Positions 9,203-19,542 of a stretch of 64,000 bases of DNA are shown in pieces. Position 1 is the first letter of the stretch. The number at the start of each line of letters is the position of its first letter. The translations under genes and the position numbers were made by a program. The stretch is from Thalassococcus halodurans (GTDB taxonomy: Bacteria > Pseudomonadota > Alphaproteobacteria > Rhodobacterales > Rhodobacteraceae): positions 124,001-188,000 of the forward strand of contig NZ_FNUZ01000007.1 of the NCBI RefSeq assembly GCF_900108225.1. The letters run 5' to 3'. The notes beneath the pieces were generated by a model. It searched no databases, was not told where the DNA came from, and saw only the letters and a program-made list of their open reading frames with translations.

Positions 9203-10726
9203 TTACATCACAGCCCCGACTTGCCATGGCACGGTTTCGTTGTCGCCTAGCCCCAGTTCTTCGCTTTTGCTGGGCTGGCCCGAGGCGACAGCAAGGAAGT
9301 GTTCCAACATCTCGCGGCCCTTGTCAGGGATCGATACGCCTTGGCTCAGGATATCGCCGCAGTTGATATCCATGTCCTCGGACATCGACTGATACAGCCG
9401 GTCATTGGTGGCCACCTTGATCGTCGGCGCAGGTTTCGATCCGAACGCCGATCCGCGCCCCGTGGTAAACACAATCAACTGCGCCCCACCGGCGATCTGA
9501 CCCGTCACAGACACAGGATCATATCCGGGCGTGTCCATAAAGATCAGGCCCTTGTTGTCGATCTTCTCGCCATAGTGCAGCACATCCGACAGCGGCGCAG
9601 ACCCCGCCTTGGCCACAGCGCCCAAGGATTTTTCAAGGATCGTGGTCAACCCGCCCGCCTTGTTGCCGGGGCTCGGGTTGTTGTCCATCGAACCGCCGTT
9701 CATCTGCGTATACTCTTCCCACCAGCGTATACGTTCGATCAGCTTGTCGGCAACGCGCCCATTCACAGCACGCCTCAGCAACAGTTGTTCGGCGCCATAG
9801 ATCTCGGGCGTTTCGGACAGAACGGTCGTGCCGCCCTGCGCCACCAGCAAATCAGATGCGGCCCCCAAAGCGGGGTTCGCAGTGATGCCGGAATAGCCGT
9901 CAGAGCCACCACACTGAAGCCCGATCACCAGATCAGAGGCAGGACAGGTCGTACGTTCGGCCTTGGCCACCTCGGGCAGCAGTTCTGCCACCTTGGCAAC
10001 AATCGCTTCAATCGTGGCGCGCGTGCCGCCTGTGTCCTGAATGGTCAGTCCATGAAACCGTTCGCTCCCCTCGGCCCCGAACAGCGTTTTCATCCGCGCA
10101 ATCTGCATCACCTCACAGCCGAGGCCCACAAACACCGCCGCGCCCACATTGGGGTGCGTCGCATGCCCCCAAAGGACACGCTGAAGGTTATCCCAACCCG
10201 CACCCTCCGACGCCATGCCACAACCCGTTCCATGGGCCAAAGCAAAGATGCCATCCACGTTGGGATAAGGTGCAAGCAGACCACGACGCACAACCTCATC
10301 CGCCGCTTTCCGAATGACGGTGGCTGAACAATTCACAGTGGCACAAAGCGCGATATAGTTCCGCGTTCCCACGCGCCCGTCTTCACGGCGGTAACCCTGA
10401 AAGGTCATCGGCTTTTGCGGGGCAACAGCCGCCTTGGCAGCCTCCAGATCCGCACCGATCTCATAGCCCCGATCGTGATCCCCGATGGCACAGTTGTGGC
10501 TGTGTACATGCTCACCCGCGGAAATGTCTGCCGTGGCATAGCCGATGATCTGCCCGAACTTCCGAATCGCGGAGCCTTTGACCAAACCATGCCGCGCAAC
10601 CTTATGCCCCTGCGCAACAGGCGTGTCCAAAGGCGCACCCAGTCCCAAAGGATCATCCCCCGCACCGGCCTTGGCCGTCAGAATGGCCACGTCATCTTTC
10701 GGGTCCAGAACAATCGGCTCAGCCAT
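9203..10726 (-). CDS. uxaA: Altronate dehydratase family protein (UxaA)
   Basis: About 507 residues. A short N-terminal SAF-type domain (residues ~10-85, DDVAILTAKAGAG...AIGDHDRGYE) is joined to the large dehydratase domain, with GTRNYIALCATVNCSATV and LQCGGSDGYSGITANPALG motifs. It converts D-altronate to 2-keto-3-deoxygluconate. It is the last gene of the hexuronate operon and its start overlaps the uxuA stop. The ATG at 10726 is chosen; in-frame ATGs at 10735 and 10741 are also possible and none has a clear Shine-Dalgarno, which fits translational coupling. Confidence 0.9.
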   Translation of the reverse strand: MAEPIVLDPKDDVAILTAKAGAGDDPLGLGAPLDTPVAQGHKVARHGLVKGSAIRKFGQIIGYATADISAGEHVHSHNCAIGDHDRGYEIGADLEAAKAAVAPQKPMTFQGYRREDGRVGTRNYIALCATVNCSATVIRKAADEVVRRGLLAPYPNVDGIFALAHGTGCGMASEGAGWDNLQRVLWGHATHPNVGAAVFVGLGCEVMQIARMKTLFGAEGSERFHGLTIQDTGGTRATIEAIVAKVAELLPEVAKAERTTCPASDLVIGLQCGGSDGYSGITANPALGAASDLLVAQGGTTVLSETPEIYGAEQLLLRRAVNGRVADKLIERIRWWEEYTQMNGGSMDNNPSPGNKAGGLTTILEKSLGAVAKAGSAPLSDVLHYGEKIDNKGLIFMDTPGYDPVSVTGQIAGGAQLIVFTTGRGSAFGSKPAPTIKVATNDRLYQSMSEDMDINCGDILSQGVSIPDKGREMLEHFLAVASGQPSKSEELGLGDNETVPWQVGAVM

Positions 10727-11906
10727 GTGTGGCATCCGCATAGGTCAAACCGGCGATCACACCGCGCAATTCCGCCAAACCGCGCAAACGCCCGACCAAC
10801 GGATAGCCCGGATGGGTATTGCGCCCTTCATCCGTCAACAAGGCATGACCATGGTCCGGGCGGAACGGAATATCCGCATCCCTACGCCCGTCTTTCCGGC
10901 GACGCTTCTCTTCCGCCAGCAAAACCGCAACCAGGGCCGGCATATCCGTGTCCCCATCCAGATGCGCTGCTTCCTCGAACGACCCATCCGGTTCCTTCCG
11001 GACATTCCTGAGATGGGCAAAGTGAATCCGGTCAGCAAACTCTGCCGCGATGGCAGGCACATCATTGGCCGGATTAGCCCCCAGCGAACCAGCACACAGC
11101 GTCAGCCCGTTGGCCACATCATCCACCATGCCCATGATCGCCGCGATATGATCGCGCGATGAAACGATGCGCGGCAATCCCAACAACGGACGCGGCGGAT
11201 CATCGGGATGGATACACATCCGCATCCTCAACTCGGACGCCGTCGGGATAACCTCTTCCAGAAACCGCTTCAGGTTCGCCTGCAAATCTTCCGTGGTAAA
11301 CCCCTGCCAAGGCGCAAGCGCCGCTCGCAGGCCCTCAACATCATACCGCGCATAGGCCCCCGGCAAACCGGACATGATCGCCGTCAACAACCGCTGCCGC
11401 TCTGCCTCATCCGCACCGTCGGCCCACTTGGCGGCCTGATCCAGTATATCCTGAGTATACTCGTTCTCCGCGCCTTCGCGGCCCAGCATATGAACCTCGA
11501 ACCCGGCCATCTCGACCTGCGAAAACCGCAGCGACGTACCGCCATCCGGCAAAGCAGCATCCAACCGCGTCCGCGTCCAGTCAAGAAGCGGCATAAAGTT
11601 ATAGCAAACGGTCGTCACGCCCTGCGACGCAAGGTTCGCAAGCGACTGGCGGTAGTTCTCGAACAGCCCATCCAGATCGCCTTGCCCCAGCTTGATATCC
11701 TCATGCACCGGCAGGCTCTCCACCACCGCCCAATGCGCACAAGAGGCTTCAATTATCGCCTTGCGTTCGGCAATCGCCTCAACCGGCCAGACCTCACCAT
11801 AGGGAATGTCGTGCAAGGCGGTCACAATACCCCGCGCCCCAGTCTGCGCAATCTCGGACAAATCAATCGCGTCCAACGGACCAAACCAGCGCCACGTCTC
11901 GATCAT
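10719..11906 (-). CDS. uxuA: Mannonate dehydratase
   Basis: 395-residue UxuA with the family opening MIETWRWFGPLDAIDLSEIAQ and motifs VCYNFMPLLDWTRT (~160) and LRMRMCIHPDDPPRPLLGLPRI (~225-246). The latter carry the conserved Cys/His metal ligands. It dehydrates D-mannonate to KDG, following UxuB. It overlaps uxuB by four bases. Length matches the family. Confidence 0.95.
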   Translation of the reverse strand: MIETWRWFGPLDAIDLSEIAQTGARGIVTALHDIPYGEVWPVEAIAERKAIIEASCAHWAVVESLPVHEDIKLGQGDLDGLFENYRQSLANLASQGVTTVCYNFMPLLDWTRTRLDAALPDGGTSLRFSQVEMAGFEVHMLGREGAENEYTQDILDQAAKWADGADEAERQRLLTAIMSGLPGAYARYDVEGLRAALAPWQGFTTEDLQANLKRFLEEVIPTASELRMRMCIHPDDPPRPLLGLPRIVSSRDHIAAIMGMVDDVANGLTLCAGSLGANPANDVPAIAAEFADRIHFAHLRNVRKEPDGSFEEAAHLDGDTDMPALVAVLLAEEKRRRKDGRRDADIPFRPDHGHALLTDEGRNTHPGYPLVGRLRGLAELRGVIAGLTYADATHG

Positions 11907-13360
11907 GCCACCAACTCCTGCACCATGGCGCGCGCGCCTTTGGCAACCAGCCCCGCATAGGCCCCCGTCACCGCATCCCGAAAACCGTCATGCGCCGCCA
12001 ACTCGGGCGCGAACACATCCTCAACCGCCAACAGGGCGGCCACCTTCGCAGCGGGCGTTGCCGCACCTTCCGACAACTCGCGCAAGCGCGCCGCCAAAGG
12101 ATCACGCACATCAATCATTGCCCCGGCCTCATCCACGCCACCCACGTAACGCATCCACCCCGCCACAGCGAGCGCAAGTCCAGGCACGGTCCGACCCGCC
12201 GCCAAAGCATCACTTACCGTTCCCAAAATCCGCTGGGGCAGCTTCTGCGATCCGTCCATAGCAATCTGCCACGTCCGGTGACGAATGGCCGGATTGCGAT
12301 ACCGCTCTAACAAAGCCGCCGCATATGCCGCCAAATCCTCGCCTTCGGGCTGGGGCACTGTGGGTATGATTTCATCTGTCCATAAATACTCACACAGCAC
12401 AGCGAATGCCGCATCGGACACCGTGTCGGAAATCGTCTCATACCCCGCCAAGTAGCCCAGATAGGCCAGCGTCGAATGGGTGCCGTTCAGACAGCGCAGC
12501 TTCATGGTTTCATGGGCGTCCACGTCCCGCACGAACTGCGCGCCGCCCAAATGCCAATCAGGCCGCGCGCCGCCGACGAAGTCATCCTCGATGACCCATT
12601 GGCGGAAGGGTTCATGCTGAACACAGGCCGGATCATAATAGCCCTGCGCCTCTTCCAGCGCGGCGATATCGGCCTCGGTCGTCGCGGGCGTGATCCGGTC
12701 CACCATGGTGGCCGGAAACCGCCCCTCGGACGCGATCCAGTCGCGGAGACCGGCGTCCACTTGCCCCGCAAACTCCAACACCATGCCGCGCGCCAGATGG
12801 CCGTTCGACGGCAGGTTATCGCAGCTTAACACCGTGAAGGGTGCAACACCTGCTGCGCGACGCCGCGCCAAGGCACCCACGATAAACCCGAGCGCCGATT
12901 GCGGCGCATCCAGATGCGCCAGATCATGCACGATGTCGGCATGATCCAACCGCAGCCGCCCCGTAGACGGCTCATGGCAGTACCCCTTTTCGGTGATGGT
13001 CAACGACACGATCTTCACCGCCGGATCAGCCATCACATCCAAAACCGCAGAAGGGTTTTCCGGTGCGACAAGCACCTTGTTGATCGAACCGATCAAGGTA
13101 TGCGTAACGCCCTCGGCCCCCAAGGACACGGATGTATAAACACCCCCCTGCGGTTCAAGCTGGTCACGCGCCGTGGGGCTGCGTAGGCTTACAGCCGTAA
13201 TGCCCCAATCGCCGCCCGCGGCCTCCATGGCCTCTTGCGTATAGATCGCATTGAATGCGCGAAAGAACGCGCCGGGGCCAAGGTGGACGATGCCGGTTTT
13301 CGGCGCGTCGCCTTGGCGGTTCAGTCTCGGGTTAGCGGGCAAGCCAGCCTCCATCCACAT
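11903..13360 (-). CDS. uxuB: Mannitol dehydrogenase family protein, fructuronate reductase
   Basis: 485-residue long-chain polyol dehydrogenase. The N-terminal Rossmann segment is GIVHLGPGAFFRAFNA (~23-38), and the C-terminal catalytic domain includes KLRCLNGTHSTLAYLGYL with the conserved Lys/Asn/His. Reduction of D-fructuronate to D-mannonate is inferred from its position between uxuA and kduD. No separate uxaB (tagaturonate reductase) is visible, so it might serve both branches. It overlaps kduD by 29 bases. Confidence 0.88.
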   Translation of the reverse strand: MWMEAGLPANPRLNRQGDAPKTGIVHLGPGAFFRAFNAIYTQEAMEAAGGDWGITAVSLRSPTARDQLEPQGGVYTSVSLGAEGVTHTLIGSINKVLVAPENPSAVLDVMADPAVKIVSLTITEKGYCHEPSTGRLRLDHADIVHDLAHLDAPQSALGFIVGALARRRAAGVAPFTVLSCDNLPSNGHLARGMVLEFAGQVDAGLRDWIASEGRFPATMVDRITPATTEADIAALEEAQGYYDPACVQHEPFRQWVIEDDFVGGARPDWHLGGAQFVRDVDAHETMKLRCLNGTHSTLAYLGYLAGYETISDTVSDAAFAVLCEYLWTDEIIPTVPQPEGEDLAAYAAALLERYRNPAIRHRTWQIAMDGSQKLPQRILGTVSDALAAGRTVPGLALAVAGWMRYVGGVDEAGAMIDVRDPLAARLRELSEGAATPAAKVAALLAVEDVFAPELAAHDGFRDAVTGAYAGLVAKGARAMVQELVA

Positions 13361-14078
13361 TCAGAACCGCACCTGTCACGTATTTCGCAGCAGGCGTGCA
13401 CAGGAAGGTCACAGCACCGGCGATATCCTCTGCATCGCCCCAGCGACCCGCCGGAATACGATCCAAAATCGCCTGATTGCGCGCCGCGTCGTTACGCAGC
13501 GCTTCGGTGTTGTTGGTCGCGATATAGCCAGGTGCCACGGCATTCACGTTGATGCCCTTCGCGGCCCATTCATTGGCGAAAATCTTGGTCAGACCAGCCA
13601 CACCATGTTTCGACGCGGTATAGGCAGGCACGCGGATGCCGCCCTGAAAGCTCAGGAGCGAGGCGATATTCACAATCCGTCCCTCGGCCCCACGTGCAAT
13701 CGCCGCCTTGGCAAAAGCCTGACACAGCAGGAACACGGCCTTCAGGTTCACATCCATCACGTCGTCCCAGTCGGCCTCGGAATAATCGACCGAGTCCTCG
13801 CGCCGGATGATGCCGGCGTTGTTCACCAGAATGTCCAGATCACCGGCCTTGGCCAGCTCGCCCGCGCCTTTGACCGGATCGGACAGGTCGAGCGTCAGCG
13901 CTTCGGCACTGCCACCTGCGGCGGTGATCTGCGCGACCGTGTCATCACAGGACGACCGGCCAGCGGCGATCACATGGGCACCGGCGGCGGCCAGACCAAT
14001 GGCAATCGCCTGACCGATCCCTGTGTTCGCCCCCGTCACCAGCGCGCGCTTGCCTTCGATGCTGAAGGGGTTGGTCAT
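13332..14078 (-). CDS. kduD: 2-deoxy-D-gluconate 3-dehydrogenase / DKII reductase KduD
   Basis: 248-residue classical short-chain dehydrogenase. The cofactor motif is TGANTGIGQAIAIGL (~16-30), the NNAG motif is at ~86, catalytic Ser lies in ASLLSFQGG, and YTASKHGVAG holds the Tyr/Lys pair. KduD reduces 2,5-diketo-3-deoxygluconate to KDG. Adjacent kduI and kdgF strongly support this assignment over other SDR functions. Overlaps kduI by four bases. Confidence 0.9.
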   Translation of the reverse strand: MTNPFSIEGKRALVTGANTGIGQAIAIGLAAAGAHVIAAGRSSCDDTVAQITAAGGSAEALTLDLSDPVKGAGELAKAGDLDILVNNAGIIRREDSVDYSEADWDDVMDVNLKAVFLLCQAFAKAAIARGAEGRIVNIASLLSFQGGIRVPAYTASKHGVAGLTKIFANEWAAKGINVNAVAPGYIATNNTEALRNDAARNQAILDRIPAGRWGDAEDIAGAVTFLCTPAAKYVTGAVLNVDGGWLAR

Positions 14079-14899
14079 CGCAGGTCCTCCATCGCGACCA
14101 TGTCCATGTCGGTAAAGTCGACGTTGTCACCGGCCATCGCCCAGCAGAACGTGTAAGAGCCTGTGCCCGCGCCCGAGTGGATGGACCACGGCGGGGAAAT
14201 CACGGCTTCTTCGTTCGCGACGACGATATGACGCGTCTCGCTCGGCTGGCCCATGAAGTGGAACACGCGCTGGTCTGTCGTCATGTCAAAATACAGATAG
14301 GCCTCCATCCGGCGGTCATGCAGGTGGGCGGGCATCGTGTTCCAGACAGAGCCTTCTTTGAACTGGGTGTAGCCCATCAACAGCTGACAGCTTTCGCAGA
14401 CATCGGGGTGCAGCAGCTGGATAATGACCCGCTCGTTGGCTGTCGCGATCGAACCCAGTTCAACCCGCTTGGCTTCGGCCAGTGTGATCAGCTTGGTCGG
14501 GCATGTGCGGTGCGCTGGGGCGGACAGGATGTAGTAACGGCCTGCCCCGCTAAAGGTGATCGCACCTGCGCCCATGCCGATGTACAGAACTTCGCCGTTG
14601 GCAATTTCATAGGTTTCGCCACCAACATACACCGTGCCGGTGTCGCCGATATTCAGAATGCCCATTTCGCGGCGTTCCAGAATGGTGGCGGTGCCCGTTT
14701 CAGGCACGTGATCCAGCGTTAGGTCCTTGCCCGCAGGCACGGCCGAGCCAAGGATCAGACGATCGTAATGGGAATACACCAGCTTGATCGCGCCCTCGGC
14801 GAACAGGCCGCCCACGTGGAAATGATCGCGCAGACCTTGGGTATCCAGTGTCTTGGAGGTTGCGGGATCAATGGCGTAGCGGGTTTCAGCGGTGGTCAT
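14075..14899 (-). CDS. kduI: 5-dehydro-4-deoxy-D-glucuronate isomerase
   Basis: 274 residues, the usual length for KduI, with a double cupin architecture. Metal-binding motif candidates are TMPAHLHDRRMEAYLYFD (His-His-Glu) and SIHSGAGTGSYTFCWAMAGDN near the C-terminus. It isomerises DKI, derived from unsaturated uronates released by pectate, alginate or ulvan lyases, to DKII for KduD. Overlaps kduD by four bases. Confidence 0.93.
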   Translation of the reverse strand: MTTAETRYAIDPATSKTLDTQGLRDHFHVGGLFAEGAIKLVYSHYDRLILGSAVPAGKDLTLDHVPETGTATILERREMGILNIGDTGTVYVGGETYEIANGEVLYIGMGAGAITFSGAGRYYILSAPAHRTCPTKLITLAEAKRVELGSIATANERVIIQLLHPDVCESCQLLMGYTQFKEGSVWNTMPAHLHDRRMEAYLYFDMTTDQRVFHFMGQPSETRHIVVANEEAVISPPWSIHSGAGTGSYTFCWAMAGDNVDFTDMDMVAMEDLR

Positions 14900-14914
14900 G
14901 GAAATGGCTCCTAT

Positions 14915-15226
14915 TCAAAGAAAATCGTCGCGGCGGGGGGTAAAGGTGTCGATCAGCTCGCCCGGCTCAAGGCAGGTGCAGCCGTGTTCAGCACCCGACG
15001 GGATGACAAAGCTGTCGCCGGGTTTGACGTCAAAGCTGTTGCCAGCCACGGAAAAGCGGAACTTGCCGGTCTTCACATAGGTCGACTGGACATGCGGATG
15101 GCTGTGCAGCGCGCCCTTTGCACCCTCTTCGAATGCGAAGGACACAACCATCAGTTCAGGACTGTCGGACAACACCTGACGGGTCACGCCCTGATCAGGG
15201 TGAACAACCGGAAACGTGCGGATCAT
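14915..15226 (-). CDS. kdgF: Cupin protein KdgF, unsaturated uronate ring opening
   Basis: 103-residue single cupin with HSHPHVQSTYVKTGKFRF and PGDSFVIPSGAEHGCTCLEPGEL, giving the His-x-His...Gln/Tyr...His metal site. KdgF homologues convert 4,5-unsaturated monouronates to the linear ketonised form (DKI), the step before KduI. The ATG at 15226 is preferred over an in-frame TTG at 15238 because GGAG lies nine bases before it. Neighbours kduI and kduD support the assignment. Confidence 0.88.
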   Translation of the reverse strand: MIRTFPVVHPDQGVTRQVLSDSPELMVVSFAFEEGAKGALHSHPHVQSTYVKTGKFRFSVAGNSFDVKPGDSFVIPSGAEHGCTCLEPGELIDTFTPRRDDFL

Positions 15227-15238
15227 CGAAAACTCCAA

Positions 15239-16519
15239 TCAGCGGAATAGAGAGGGCAGCCAGAGCGACAGCGCAGGCACATAGGTGACCAGCAGCAGCA
15301 CGCCAAAGGCCGCAAAGTAGAAAGGCCAGATCGTGCGCATGGCCTGCCCGATCCCGATCTTGCCCACGGCACAGCCAACGAACAGCACGGCACCCACGGG
15401 CGGTGTGCACAGGCCGATGCCAAGGTTCAGGATCAGGATGATGCCGAACTGCACCGGATCGACGCCAAAGGCGGTGGCGACCGGCAGGAAGATCGGCGTG
15501 GTGATCACGATCAGCGGGCTCATGTCCATGAAGGTGCCCAGAACCAGCAGGCTGATGTTGATCAGCAGCAGGATCACGATCGGGTTGTCCGACACGCCCT
15601 TCAGGAAGGTCACCATTTCGGAAGGCACCTTAAGGAAGGCCAGAAGCCAGCCGAAGGCCGCCGCCATGCCGATGACCAGAAGAACCATCGCCGTTGTGCG
15701 CACGGCGGCAAAGGTCGCTTCGCAGAACTCGGTCCAGTTCAGGCTGCGATAGGCGAATACCGTCACAAGGAAGGCATAGACCACGGCAATACAGGAGCTT
15801 TCAGATGCGGTGAAAATGCCCGAACGCACGCCACCGAAGATGATTGCCACAAGGATCAGACCCGGCACAGCCGAGGCCAGCAGAACACCCATCATCCGCA
15901 TTCCGGGGAATGGCTCGGTCGGATAGCCGCGCTTCCGCGCCACAAGCCACGCCGCGACCATCAGCGCGACTGCCAACAAAAGGCCGGGAACGATGCCAGC
16001 GGTGAACAGATCGGCGATGGACAGACGCCCACCTGCCGAAATCGAGTAGATGATCAGGTTGTGCGACGGCGGCAGCATCAGCGCGATGATCGACGACACG
16101 ACCGTTACGTTCACCGCATAGTCGGTGTCATAGCCCTTCTTCTCCATCTGCGGGATCATCAGGCCCCCGATGGCCGACGCATCCGCCGCGGCAGAGCCCG
16201 AGATGCCACCAAACAGCACAGACGCCGTGATGTTCACTTGGCCCAGACCACCGCGTAAGTGGCCCACAAGCCCCCCCGCCAAGGCGACCAGCCGTCGGGC
16301 GATATCGCCCCTGACCATCAGTTCGCCCGCGTAGATAAAGAAGGGGATCGCCATAAGCGCAAAGACGGACACGCCCGAATTCAGGCGCTGAAACACCACC
16401 ACCGGCGGCAGGCCCATGTACAGAACTGTCGCAAAGCTGGACACACCCAGACAGAAGGCGACCGGCGTACCGATCAGCAAAAGAAAGGTGAAGGTTCCGA
16501 AAAGAATCCAGAGTTCCAT
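15239..16519 (-). CDS. dctM: TRAP transporter large permease DctM (hexuronate locus)
   Basis: 426 residues with about 12 hydrophobic segments; typical DctM length and motifs (GGISGSAAADASAIG, LPPSHNLIIYS, MDMSPLIVITTPIFLP). It forms the sodium-driven uptake channel with the adjacent DctQ and DctP. Position inside the uronate operon implies (oligo)uronate uptake. Confidence 0.93.
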   Translation of the reverse strand: MELWILFGTFTFLLLIGTPVAFCLGVSSFATVLYMGLPPVVVFQRLNSGVSVFALMAIPFFIYAGELMVRGDIARRLVALAGGLVGHLRGGLGQVNITASVLFGGISGSAAADASAIGGLMIPQMEKKGYDTDYAVNVTVVSSIIALMLPPSHNLIIYSISAGGRLSIADLFTAGIVPGLLLAVALMVAAWLVARKRGYPTEPFPGMRMMGVLLASAVPGLILVAIIFGGVRSGIFTASESSCIAVVYAFLVTVFAYRSLNWTEFCEATFAAVRTTAMVLLVIGMAAAFGWLLAFLKVPSEMVTFLKGVSDNPIVILLLINISLLVLGTFMDMSPLIVITTPIFLPVATAFGVDPVQFGIILILNLGIGLCTPPVGAVLFVGCAVGKIGIGQAMRTIWPFYFAAFGVLLLVTYVPALSLWLPSLFR

Positions 16520-16522
16520 AGG

Positions 16523-17029
16523 TCAGTCGTCCAGTTCTTCGCCAAAGCGGGCGGTCGGCAATCCGGCGGCGCGGCGCGCCAGCCGTTCCAGTGAAAACAG
16601 CACCACAAGGACGCCGCCCACCACGATGGGAAGGAAATCATAAGCGCCGGAAATACCCAGCGACGGGATCTTGTTGCCGGCGGTTTTCATGGCCAGCAGC
16701 GTGCCGTACCACACCATGCCAAAGCCGAAGGCCGTCACCACAATGTCCGAGATCGAATACAGGATCAGCTTCAGCCGGTCCGGTGCAAAGTGCAAAAACA
16801 CCTCGAACGACAGGTGATAGCCTTCGCGGATTCCCACGGCGGCCCCCAGCAGAATGAACCAGCCCATCACCATGACGGATGCGGGTTCGGTCCAGATGAT
16901 GCTGTCGTTCAGAACATACCGCCACCAGACCTGCGCCGCGATCATGACGGTCATGGCAACAAGCCCCGCCCCCGCGATCCACAGCCCGATACGGGCAAGT
17001 TTCCCTGTGATGATCGCAATCGTTTCCAC
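16523..17029 (-). CDS. dctQ: TRAP transporter small permease DctQ (hexuronate locus)
   Basis: 168 residues with four hydrophobic segments (about 13-33, 47-67, 87-110 and 131-150). The start is GTG at 17029 behind a weak AAAGAC ribosome site. A GC-rich hairpin separates it from dctP, and it is three bases from dctM. Confidence 0.9.
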   Translation of the reverse strand: METIAIITGKLARIGLWIAGAGLVAMTVMIAAQVWWRYVLNDSIIWTEPASVMVMGWFILLGAAVGIREGYHLSFEVFLHFAPDRLKLILYSISDIVVTAFGFGMVWYGTLLAMKTAGNKIPSLGISGAYDFLPIVVGGVLVVLFSLERLARRAAGLPTARFGEELDD

Positions 17030-17054
17030 GGCGCGTCTTTCTGTTAGGAGGGGC

Positions 17055-17080
17055 GCGCGCGGTAAGAGGACACCGCGCGC
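17055..17080 (-). other. Intercistronic hairpin after dctP
   Basis: Perfect 9-bp stem GCGCGCGGT / ACCGCGCGC with an 8-base loop, between dctP and dctQ. No T-tract follows, so it more likely protects the abundant dctP message or attenuates the permease genes than terminates fully. Confidence 0.65.
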
Positions 17081-17096
17081 ACCGATCAGGGTCAGA

Positions 17097-18071
17097 TTAC
17101 TCTGTCGCCTGAATACGTGTGACGAGGTCTTTCAGCTTGTCGGATGTGACGTGCTTTTCATAGACCGGCTTCATCGCTTCGATGAACGGGGTTTTGTCGA
17201 TGTCGGTGATCACCTCGACACCCGCGTCACGGACCTTTTGCTCGGACACTTTTTCACGCTCGGCCCACAGGGCGCGCATGACCGGAACGGCGTCTTTTGC
17301 CGCCTGACGGACAATCGCCTGATCGTCGGCGCTCAGCTTGTCAAAGCTGGCTTTGGACATGACCAGAACTTCGGGAACGATCAGGTGCTGGTCCAGTGTG
17401 TAGTAGCCAGCAACTTCGAAGTGACCCGAGGATTCATAGGACGGCCAGTTGTTTTCCGCGCCATCGATAACGCCGGTCTGGATCGAGGAGTATACCTCGC
17501 CGTAAGGCATCGGTGTCGCGTTCGCGCCAAGAGCACCAACCATGTCGACAAAGATATCCGACTGCATCACGCGAAACTTCATGCCCGCCAGATCTTCCAT
17601 CGATGTGATGGGTTTCTGCGAGTTGTAGAAGCTGCGCGAACCGCCGTCGAAGTACGCCAGACCGACCAGATCATGCTGCTCAAACGCCGCAAGAATTTCG
17701 TCGCCAATCGGGCCGTCCATGACATTGTGCATGTGCTCGACCGAACGGAAGACGTAAGGAAGCGATACGACCTGTGTTTCTTCGATGATGTTGTTGAACG
17801 GGCCCATCGAGACGCGGTTCATGTCGATCACGCCGAACTGCGTCTGTTCGATGGTGTCTTTTTCCTGACCCAGCTGCGCCGAGTGGAACACTTCGATGCA
17901 CAGACGGCCATTGGTGCGCTCTTCCAGCATCTTGCCCATTTCCTGAACGGCAACCACGGTGGGGTAGCCTTCGGGGTGCGTGTCGGACGACCGCAGGGTG
18001 ACTTCGCAGGCGCTGGCCGCTGTGGCCATCGCGGATGTGGCAAGCAGCGCTGCCATCAGGTGACGTTTCAT
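17097..18071 (-). CDS. dctP: TRAP transporter periplasmic substrate-binding protein DctP (hexuronate locus)
   Basis: 324 residues from the ATG at 18071, which follows GGGAGGATTATCA. A Sec signal peptide of about 22 residues ends near ATAASA. The body has DctP family hallmarks: a [11 protein letters not shown] start strand, [25 protein letters not shown] and [18 protein letters not shown]. Genetic context indicates hexuronates such as glucuronate or galacturonate as ligands. Confidence 0.92.
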   Translation of the reverse strand: MKRHLMAALLATSAMATAASACEVTLRSSDTHPEGYPTVVAVQEMGKMLEERTNGRLCIEVFHSAQLGQEKDTIEQTQFGVIDMNRVSMGPFNNIIEETQVVSLPYVFRSVEHMHNVMDGPIGDEILAAFEQHDLVGLAYFDGGSRSFYNSQKPITSMEDLAGMKFRVMQSDIFVDMVGALGANATPMPYGEVYSSIQTGVIDGAENNWPSYESSGHFEVAGYYTLDQHLIVPEVLVMSKASFDKLSADDQAIVRQAAKDAVPVMRALWAEREKVSEQKVRDAGVEVITDIDKTPFIEAMKPVYEKHVTSDKLKDLVTRIQATE

Positions 18072-18100
18072 TGATAATCCTCCCTTGGATTTTTGGCCTG

Positions 18101-19507
18101 TCACAGCCGGTATGCCTCTTTGGCGAGGCGATAGGTCAGGTCCTGTGCCACCTCGAACGCCTCGTCCTCTCTCAGGCGTCCAGTCGCGACCAGAGTCGCG
18201 AGGTAGGCACAGTCCGACCGCCGCGCGACGTCGTGGCGCGCGGGGATCGAACAGAAAGCACGGGTGTCGTCGTTGAACCCGGCTGTATTGTAGAAACCGC
18301 AGGTTTCGGTCGTGGCTTCGCGGAATTTCCGGATGCCTTCGTAGCTGTCAAAGAACCACCACGGCGGGCCCAGACGCAGGGCCGGATAGGCCCCTGCCAT
18401 CGGCGCCAGTTCGCGGCCATAGGTGGTTTCATCCAGCGTAAACAGGATGACCGTCAGGTCACGTTCCATCCCCACCGCATCCAGCAGCGGGCGCAGCGCG
18501 CCGACGTAATCGGTGCGGCCCGGAATATCGAAGCCCTTGTCGCGGCCATGGGCGGCAAAGACCGGTGCCGAATGGTTCCGTCGTGCGCCCGGATGGATTT
18601 GCAGGGTCAGCCCGTCTTCAAGGCTCATCCGCGCCATTTCTGTCAGCATGTGACCACGGAAGGCGTCCGCCTCGTCCGCAGTGCAGGTGCCTTTCAACGC
18701 CTTCTGGAACAGCGCATTGGCATCCGCCGCAGACAGGTCTTCGGTCCGCGCGGTAGCATGCCCGTGATCCGATGCGGTTGCGCCGAATTCCTTGAAATAG
18801 GCGCGGCGTGCGCGATGGGCATTCAGATAGCCATCCCACGTTGCGGTATCTTCACCAGTGATCGCACCCAGTTCGGCGACATTGTCCGCGAACCCTTCGA
18901 ATTCCGGATCAACCACAGCATCGGGGCGGTAGGTGGTGATCACCCTGCCCTGCCAACCGCTTTCGCGGATTTGGCGGTGCCATTTCAGATCGTCCAGCGC
19001 GCCTTCGGTCGTGGCCAGCGCCTCGATCTTGAAGCGGTCAAACAACGCGCGCGGGCGGAAATCATCCTGCGCGAGCTTCGCGTCGATATGATCGTAATAC
19101 ATATCCGCCGTTTCGGCAGAAAGCGGTACATCCAGACCGAACACATGTTCAAACGAATGGTTCAACCACATCGCCGAAGGCGTGCCGCGCAGCAGGTAGT
19201 AATGCTCGGCAAAGCGTTTCCAGATCAGGCGCGGATCGGTTTCGGTCGGGCCGCCGTCAACGCGGGGCACACCCAGATCGGTCAGGGGCACACCCTGCGA
19301 CACCAGCATGCGGAAGACGTAGTGATCGGGGATTACGAACAACTCGGCGGGGTTCGGGAAACGTTTGTTTTCCGCAAACCACTGCGGATCGCAGTGACCG
19401 TGGGGCGAAATAATCGGCAGGTCTGCCACGCTTTCATACAGCGCGCGCGTCAAACCACGCAGGCCTGTTTCGACCGGAAATAGGCGATCCGGATCAACCA
19501 AAGCCAT
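18101..19507 (-). CDS. uxaC: Glucuronate (uronate) isomerase
   Basis: 468 residues, full family length. The N-terminal [12 protein letters not shown] motif carries the HxH metal pair of the amidohydrolase-like fold; [12 protein letters not shown] and [19 protein letters not shown] are further UxaC signatures. It isomerises D-glucuronate to D-fructuronate and D-galacturonate to D-tagaturonate. It is the first gene of the minus-strand operon, divergent from gntR-kdgK. Confidence 0.95.
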   Translation of the reverse strand: MALVDPDRLFPVETGLRGLTRALYESVADLPIISPHGHCDPQWFAENKRFPNPAELFVIPDHYVFRMLVSQGVPLTDLGVPRVDGGPTETDPRLIWKRFAEHYYLLRGTPSAMWLNHSFEHVFGLDVPLSAETADMYYDHIDAKLAQDDFRPRALFDRFKIEALATTEGALDDLKWHRQIRESGWQGRVITTYRPDAVVDPEFEGFADNVAELGAITGEDTATWDGYLNAHRARRAYFKEFGATASDHGHATARTEDLSAADANALFQKALKGTCTADEADAFRGHMLTEMARMSLEDGLTLQIHPGARRNHSAPVFAAHGRDKGFDIPGRTDYVGALRPLLDAVGMERDLTVILFTLDETTYGRELAPMAGAYPALRLGPPWWFFDSYEGIRKFREATTETCGFYNTAGFNDDTRAFCSIPARHDVARRSDCAYLATLVATGRLREDEAFEVAQDLTYRLAKEAYRL

Positions 19508-19542
19508 AATGTCCCCCCACTTTGCGACTCGTCATTTTTCCA

